NCBI GenBank assembly: GCA_022836615.1 | Contig: MU405263.1 | Span: 185,657-249,656 of the forward strand | Length of the DNA: 64,000 nt | Source: Annulohypoxylon bovei var. microspora | Taxonomy: Eukaryota > Ascomycota > Sordariomycetes > Xylariales > Hypoxylaceae | Direction of reading: 5' to 3' | Shown here: positions 57,269 through 64,000 of the stretch, in pieces | Numbering within the stretch: the first letter of the stretch is position 1 | Layout: every line of letters starts with the position of its first letter | Made by a program: the position numbers and the translations under genes | Notes under the pieces: model-generated | Database searches by the model: none | The model's input: the letters and a program-made list of their open reading frames with translations, nothing else | What the model was told of the DNA's origin: nothing

Positions 57269-60200
57269 TCTCAGGTGACAGGTTGAAATCGGTCAAGTAC
57301 AAAAAGATAGACTCGAAGTCGACTCGATACCGCCAGGGATGATAATCCTGCAATAGAAAATGCCTGGTAAGCCCAAGTCCAATACGGGATTTGCTAAAAA
57401 AATCACCGATATAATATTTATGTTGTAATTGACAGATTTGGTGGGGATAAAAGGATGAGGTATTCAATGGGAAGGTTGCGGTTCGGGGACAGCTAGCGCG
57501 GATCTGAGGGAATGAGGTGGAGGTGACGCGAATCTGAGCCCGACGTATCACAAGAAGCTTAGGATTGTGCGAAAAGGTTGGGCTAACTTACTTGATAGGT
57601 CTTGATCCTTAAAGAGAATCCAATGTGGCTTTGCTTGCCCTCCGAAGACAAGCTTCGCTATGTTGGTTTTGGGAGGATGTCGAATTCGATGTAATGGCGG
57701 TGCTGCTTCTGGCCGATGTCCTGACCTTCTGCCGACTAGGAGTTTAACTGTGGGATAGGAAGGCTGGACGTCAGCGCATTAGAAACAAGACGATAATTAG
57801 AAAGAGCGCAAGGGGGGGTTTGGTCGAAATGGCGAAGAATTATTGGCAGCTTGCTGCCACACGAGAGAGTGTGATTGCGAATAAAACAAAGAGGGAAAAT
57901 GGTCTAGAGTGTCGAAGAAGAAGAGGGAGCAAAAAAAAAATTGCTTTGTTGACAAGGTCAACTACAGAATTGGGAGAGACTGGAAGTAGCTGGGGAAAAA
58001 AAAGAGTGGTCAAAGTCGCTGGCTCGTTCGCTCTTCTCAAATCAATCAATCCTGTCTGTGTTCCTGATCTGTTCTGTTCTGGGCGAACACGGCCTCGACA
58101 AGGAAGAAAAAAAAAAAGGGCAGGGCAGTGCGGGCCAGCAGTTGGCCACGGATGCCCATGCTACCTAGTACCTAAAATAATTATGTATGTAGATGTGCCG
58201 GGTTGTGCTAGGTGTGTGCTTGGTGCTTGGTGCTGAGTCTGGGTGCTGAGTGCTGAGTACTAGGTCAAAGGTACTGGACTGTAAAGAAAGTCGTCGTGTC
58301 TCACCTCGGGCTATTGGTCGACTTTGGCTGCTTGGGTTTGCTATTTTTTAAATCTCTGTCTGTCTCCCTTCAGCAACCCCCAGCTCGGTCTGTAAAAAGA
58401 AGATGACCTCGTCGCAGAGGACGTTGCTTCTTTTTTTAACTCTGGTCTCAGAGAGCCGTCGTTTAGTTGGGTAAAGCTTGGAGAATGGAAGTTGATATGG
58501 GAAAGTGGAGGTTGTGGTGTTTAAGGTCCAAAGGGTCTAAATCGAGGTTGGCGAGTTACATGGCGTTTCTCTACATTCTGTGGGTACCTTGGTACTTTGA
58601 AATACTAACAGATTGGCTGTCTTTTCTTAAAGCTTGGTGGGCTTGGTGTGCTTTTCGGTCAGGTGTGGACCAAGGGTCGATGAAGTGGGAGACTGCCAGT
58701 CTAGTCGTGCTTTCTGCGAGAAGTAAGTGGGACCCAGCCTAGGAGCTTCTTTTTCTTTTTGAAGGGTGTGGATGGTCCGAGCGTTGAACTTAAGAGCGGG
58801 AACTGATTGGATTGGTTTGGAGGGGCCAAGGTGGTCTGACTTGGTGCAACTTACTTGTATTATATACATACATACATTAATGATTCACCTTTTTGAACTA
58901 CATAATTCTTATCCGCACTGTAAATGTTAAGTGTTTAGAGCCCGTACTTAGGTATTATTCTGTCTCAAATCGTTAAAAATTAGCTACAAGAGACCGTGTT
59001 CATACTGTGACGTAAATGTGCATTTTTGGGCATTAGATAACGTAACTTGGCGTTTCTCGTTTGCACATTTGGATGACTGTTTGGATTTGTTCAACAAGCA
59101 CCTATCTTTAGATAATAATAGAAGAATAAATTCAAATAAAGCATCCACATAAACTGCATTAGACCAAGACATAATATTTGCAGGCGATGCACAGCTTAAG
59201 ATAGAATAATTTCGCCGCATAAGGGGGTTGAATAAAAAAAAGTAGGCCCACTTACTACCTCCCAAAGCTAGTAAATACATTCATACATGTGGGTAGCTAC
59301 CTGTAGGTAGGTAGCTACTTCCCTCGTAGCTTACAGATACATCCATACAACATTGATATTAAAAAGGAACAATTCAATGTTTAGTAAGGACAAGTTTTAA
59401 TGATAAAGTTCAACGTTAAATACTATACCTGTCTGCCTAAAGCTTAAGAGTTTAACACTGCTATGTGGTGGAAACCCCCCTTTAGTTATGTAACTGCAAG
59501 TGCGGTGGTTTGCGTGAAGATTAAAGATGGAAGTCAATTGCAGGTACGTAAAAGAAATATCATAGATGAGATTTCATGTCCTACACGTACCTAGGTACCC
59601 ACCAGGGTAGTTAATAAAAAGGTTCGGTATAAACGATTGCCATGTTCTTGATACTAGGGTAGTTCATGACACCGAACATCTTGACCAAGTTCACCTCAGC
59701 TTTTAGAAAATTAAAGAATAATATTTGCCCACATCTGAATTTTATGCCTTGAGACCCGTTCGCTTCAAAGTTGCATCAAAGACCCTTTTCAAGGCCTGTC
59801 GAGTCTCACGCTACACCAGGTCGACCTTCTGGCCGTCGAGCCTTGGAATTTCAGGGTTTATAGCCGATATAAGTACCGTTAAAATAACCCATGCATTGCT
59901 ATAGCTAGGCATGTTAATGTGTCAGTCACACTGCCATAAACGCCCCGGATATTTTAATTATTACCTGTATTTAGGTAACTCCGAGTTTTATCTGATTAAG
60001 TATCCCTAAGAAACATTCTATACCTTTAACATAGTTATAGTTAATGGAAATTGGTAGTTTCGAGTTTCTATTATCCACTAAGCCTTCCAACCCACCTGGG
60101 GATGTTAAGGAAGAATAACACTCATTGGAAAACGTACCGAAATCACGAACTGGAGGTGAGGATCATGACCCCTGGCTCTATGTTAGTTCCACGGAATGTT

Positions 60201-61639
60201 ATTTGCAAACAGCGCAGCCTCACGATACGAAAACCATCCCAATTAAACCACTTGGTCATGGATGTTTCGCATAGCCTCCCGATTCGACGGGAACTCAGAC
60301 CCAGTTAGGGTTTTCAAGGCTGTAAAAGACTTGTAGGACTTCGGTCTGTGACACAAGCGCCGCTACTAGTCTTGGTTAACTTGGCTGTAGCCCAATGCTG
60401 ACATCGTGAGCCTCATAAATCTAATGTTAGGCGAGGAAGGGAAAGGCAGAGCCTGATGCCCCCTTGACTCACTCCAGGTTGAGTACCTAGTTGTGCAGGT
60501 GTAACTACCCAAAGCATTATAAAGGCATTACAATACATTGTTCCATAGGTATTGCTATTGGTTGGTTAGGTACTCATTACCTACTTGGAGTATAACTTAT
60601 CTAATCATCTTGGAATGTCACTGGTGTGACTGAGATGAAGTTGGGCTTAAGAAAAGCACATTCAAATAACCCTTGTAAGATCGACTACGTGACTGAGTCC
60701 GAGGTTCGGGCAATTTCTCATGTTAGCTCCGTGATACTCTCATCGGAGTCTATCATAAGGGACTACTTCGTTTATCGCGGGAATCCTACCCTACGCCCCG
60801 TGGGAATAGAGCAACGAGCACCCAGGTCTTGGTCTCTCCATCATCCATATGTGAGTTAATGGTGGGTGGTATGGTCAGAGACTCATGAGGCTCAGATGCG
60901 CGTTGCTACTCTGACGATGGTCTGTTGCAACCCAAAGACTACTATGTTGGGCCAAACTTCATGAAATAAAGGAAACGGGCATGGATGCGGACTCTGCGCC
61001 TTGCTTGAAAGGTTGCACAATGACAGGGCGGGAGCAGGCACCTTGGGTGAACAATCATTTGATGTGTATATTTCCTCGGGGTTCATGTCGGGCACTCGGT
61101 CTGGCCAGCTTTTTTCTATTCTCACCTAAGCACTCGCAATAACCTTGGAATAGAAGTGAGCCCTATTTGCGCTCACCTCCAGGGCTGCAAGTGGTACGGG
61201 AAAGAAGAATGAAAAGAGATCTGCAGCCGTGCAAGCGGCAGATTCTGCAATGCCCAAGCCCCCTGCACGTTGTCCCCACGCTGTGGGAGTGGGACTGGGA
61301 GTTCCCGTCCGATCAAAGTCACATTGGATTTGAATCAATCAGACAAGACTTAATGTCTTGCCTCCCGCGATAGACTTCGCCAATCTAAGGACCTGGAAAA
61401 AGAGACATAGGTGGGCGCTGCAGTAAGGTAACACACGATAGTCTTTTTTAGTTACTAAAAGTGGCTGATACCTATGTAGGAGGTTTGTGATATAGTATTT
61501 AATAGGTAAGGTAACTCAAGAGTAAGAATAACATTAATTATCGAGTGAGGATTGCGCCGTGCCGGGAGATTGGACACCGATTAACAATATATCTTCAATA
61601 ACACCAAACGCCGAATTAATGTGAAAATGAACGCAATGC
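57269..61639. other. Long upstream / gene-poor region
   Basis: About 4.4 kb. The first kilobase is probably the ataxin-2 leader with introns. A minus-strand frame at 57590-57780 (TVKLLVGRRSGHRPEA... to FKDQDLS) ends at a GTAAGT donor and may be a 5' exon. Poly-A/poly-T runs and GTGCTGAGT-type short repeats occur around 57930-58260. From 58900 on nothing is supported, except the minus-strand fragment at 60892-61340 listed as a finding. Confidence 0.4.
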
Positions 61640-62881
61640 TTAACCGTAAAGTCGAGTCTTGACGAACCAGTACGAGTTCATGAGTCCCCAGGCTAGAGGA
61701 TGTAAGATCGTTGGTAACCTTGCCTTGGCGTGGGTCAGCATCACTTTCGGAATCACATCTCTCATATTACCCTCGCTAAAGAACCAGAGCTTCGTGACGT
61801 CTTCGGTCTGTCGTTGATACACTTCCATTCGTGTGAACATTTCCTCCTCGAACGCTTGTACTTCCTTGTCGAGCTGGTCGAGGTCGCCGCCTGCTTGCAC
61901 TGCTCTAATAATAGCAGCGGCGAGCTTTCGTGCATCGTCAAACGCGACGTTCACCCCTTCGCCGGCGAACGGGGTCATCAGATGCGCAGCATCTCCTATA
62001 ATCGTTGCGCCGCGGCGGTGCTCCCAATGCCAGCCGACGGGGAGCTGATAGAGGTTTTTAGGGTCGCATACGCTCTCATGAGCCTTCTCGATCGCCCCAC
62101 GAAGTAACGGACTCCAATCCTCTATCTCCTTGAGGATTGCCTCCTTAACTTGGTCAATGTTATGGGGGTTATAGCCGCAAGTCTGGGTCCAATTTTCGGG
62201 ACGGCGCGAGGCCCAGGCGAGGTTCATGCTCCCATCACCCATATGTTGTACTCCCATCCTCTGTCCATTTGAGGTGACGAATAAGCTTCCACGATTGACG
62301 GTCTTGTAGAGATCTGGATCAGTGGTAGCCGCATCTAATATCGAAAGACGGTGGTACCCAACCCCAGCATAGTGTGGTTTCACCGCTGGTGAGATGTAGC
62401 TTCGGACCTTGCTCCAACCTCCCTCGCATCCAATGATGAGATCGAAACCGGACTCCGTTGCGTGATCGAAGATTAAAATATTGTCGCCTTCAACCCGCTG
62501 TAGGCGATGCCCCCACTTGATAGATCCTTCGGGCAGTGATTCCGTGAGGATCCTACGCAGTTGAAAGCGGTCGATTTCGGGCCGCTCGCTGAATTTGTTG
62601 CTGGGACCTATCTGTATGAAGGGATTAAGGTGCTTGTCCGCCATCATCATGTAGTCGCCATCGAGACGGGCATATTCCATGAATTCGTTCCATAGTTGAG
62701 CCTCCTTCATAGCTGCTAGACCTGTTCCAGGATGTAGATCTAAAGTGCCTCCTTGGGAGCGATAATTGGGGCTGGCGTCGCTTTCGTAAATTGTGAAGGG
62801 GACATTAGAGAGTGATAATATCCTCCCTAACATACAACCAGCTGGGCCAGCCCCTATGATGGCAATTTTGGGGGAAGACAT
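61640..62881 (-). CDS. FAD-dependent monooxygenase (PHBH/TetX-like)
   Basis: Single exon of 413 aa. Dinucleotide-binding GAGPAG (10-15) is followed by the acidic end of beta-2 (YESD). EIDRFQLRRIL (about 102-112) matches the DR-x-x-LR signature. The second FAD motif is GDAAHLMTPFAGEGVN (296-311). These define class A flavoprotein monooxygenases, which hydroxylate aromatic or polyketide-like substrates using NAD(P)H and oxygen. The overall pattern is closer to TetX-like fungal proteins than to true salicylate hydroxylases. A hydrophobic C-terminus might contact membrane. The substrate is unknown. It stands alone, 24 kb from the UbiA cluster, so no shared pathway can be claimed. Confidence 0.92.
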   Translation of the reverse strand: MSSPKIAIIGAGPAGCMLGRILSLSNVPFTIYESDASPNYRSQGGTLDLHPGTGLAAMKEAQLWNEFMEYARLDGDYMMMADKHLNPFIQIGPSNKFSERPEIDRFQLRRILTESLPEGSIKWGHRLQRVEGDNILIFDHATESGFDLIIGCEGGWSKVRSYISPAVKPHYAGVGYHRLSILDAATTDPDLYKTVNRGSLFVTSNGQRMGVQHMGDGSMNLAWASRRPENWTQTCGYNPHNIDQVKEAILKEIEDWSPLLRGAIEKAHESVCDPKNLYQLPVGWHWEHRRGATIIGDAAHLMTPFAGEGVNVAFDDARKLAAAIIRAVQAGGDLDQLDKEVQAFEEEMFTRMEVYQRQTEDVTKLWFFSEGNMRDVIPKVMLTHAKARLPTILHPLAWGLMNSYWFVKTRLYG

Positions 62882-63903
62882 TGTTTGACTAAACGTAGAG
62901 TAGCGAAATGCAAATGATTAATTTCAACGACCTACTATGCTTCTATTCTTTGCTAACTTATCGTGACATAGATTTCGGGAACAAGTTGGTCTTAGAACAA
63001 TGAGTTTTCGCTAAAGTCGAAAATATTCGCCCAAGATATATATTTCTAGGTAGTTATATATAGTTAAATGTATCTGTCTGCCTATCAATCTTCTAGTATG
63101 GTGATCATTAAATTCATTCTTTAACCGGCACTGCAACAGTACCGTGACTCATTAGTGCTGACGTGTCGATGTGTGCATTTAGCTGCTTACGGTCAAATGC
63201 TGCGCAATAAAATGGTTGTAGTCAGTATGTGATAGGTAAGTTGGGATAGGCAACAACTATTCCCGACAGTATCTTTGGTTCCTGAGGTCGTAAACGAAAG
63301 CGAAAGGCGATCCCGAAAGCGATCTACCATGAAGCAGGGTTGTTGGTGCGATAGATTTAGGGCTGGTGCTTAATTTAGGTACGCCGCCACGCGTTTTTCA
63401 GGGAATGTGAAGCTTAGCTAGACCGCGCAGTTGTTCAGCCGCATGAAGACTAACGAAAAACACCCCTATACGAGATTTGCTTTAAAGTGATAACATTGAA
63501 GTTGAGTCATTACCTATACCCATGATGTAACTTGGAAGTAGGTACGTGCATGCATTCATATATAGATATGTAGGTCTATGTAGGTAGGTATGTAGGAGGT
63601 AGGATGTAGGTCACAGCGAGTCATCCATGAGTAGTGCGACTGCAGGGTACGATGTTGAACGAAACTTCCATCTTCCATCTGGCGTGTAACCTCTCGACCA
63701 ATGCAATCGACTATCTGAACAGCGTTTGGGTATGTATGCTGTCATCGCACAGCTTAAATTAAACAACATTGAAAGAACGTTGGAAGTGGACTTCTTAAAA
63801 CTGTGTTTTAGCGGCCTTTTCTGGGGATGGGGATAAGAAGTACAACTTTATTGTATTCCTAGTCCAGTTAGGCAAGGACGGGAACGATAACAACCTTGGA
63901 AGG
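62882..63903. other. Intergenic region
   Basis: AT-rich, with a TAGGTAGGTATGTAGG simple repeat around 63570-63610. No gene recognised. Confidence 0.45.
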
Positions 63904-64000
63904 CAGTAGGGATCGGCAAAATGCGCATTTTGAGCCAAAATGCAGCATTTAAATGCAATACATACATAATACCATTATACACATACAAAATTGCATTTTG
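63904..64000. mobile_element. Possible hAT-like transposon terminus, cut by the window edge
   Basis: Begins CAGTAGGGATCGGC and then carries repeated AAATGC/GCATTT hexamers, including the palindromes CAAAATGCGCATTTTG (63917-63932) and GCATTTAAATGC. CAG-type ends with short subterminal repeats are typical of hAT elements. The other end and any transposase lie outside the window. Confidence 0.35.

Noticed and set aside
61640..62881. FAD monooxygenase as part of the UbiA cluster
   Set aside because: It is more than 24 kb away with housekeeping genes (CCE1, ataxin-2 homologue) between, so co-clustering is not supported.
1..64000. CRISPR arrays, bacterial operons, rRNA genes
   Set aside because: Intron-rich fungal gene structure throughout; no direct-repeat/spacer array and no rRNA sequence recognised.

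Overview
The window looks like nuclear DNA from a filamentous ascomycete, probably a Sordariomycete. The introns are short (about 50-150 bp, GT...AG, often with a CTAAC-type branch site). Gene families include a NACHT-type STAND protein, an AA11 LPMO, SOG2, an ataxin-2 homologue and Pth11-like rhodopsin-domain proteins. Compact GC-rich genes sit in long AT-rich intergenic DNA carrying many ACCTAGGT/TAGGTACC motifs. No species name can be justified from the sequence alone. Exon joins below were worked out by hand from reading frame, splice motifs and family resemblance; where a join does not close, this is stated.

Layout. 0-9 kb: an AT-hook nuclear protein, an 18-bp minisatellite, a three-exon NACHT NTPase whose C-terminus is a Lys/Gly/Arg-rich tail from a purine repeat, a broken membrane-protein-like reading frame, and a RING/TRAF-type zinc-finger protein. 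9.8-24.1 kb is a core-like block: enoyl-CoA reductase (TSC13), a BLOC1S1/GCN5L1-like protein, a short RecQ helicase, a six-exon kinase-fold protein, SOG2, and glutathione reductase.

25.1-37.1 kb is accessory. It starts with a 755-bp inverted-repeat (foldback) element and an isolated GC-rich exon-like island. Then come a UbiA-superfamily membrane enzyme, a cytochrome P450, a rhodopsin-domain membrane protein, an aldehyde dehydrogenase and a short-chain dehydrogenase. Together these form a plausible small terpenoid/meroterpenoid cluster: the UbiA enzyme would cyclise or transfer a prenyl chain, the P450 would hydroxylate, and SDR/ALDH would take alcohol to aldehyde to acid. No PKS, NRPS, soluble terpene synthase or transcription factor was found next to it.

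37.9-49.6 kb: a secreted GH2 beta-galactosidase-like protein, the mitochondrial Holliday-junction resolvase CCE1, a small GPI-anchored four-cysteine protein, a P450 pseudogene and a secreted AA11 LPMO. 49.6-64 kb is gene-poor. It holds a small broken TM-protein gene (53.6-53.9 kb), an ataxin-2 homologue (LsmAD and PAM2 visible, Sm-type domain not found), an FAD monooxygenase, and at the right edge what may be the terminus of a hAT-like transposon.
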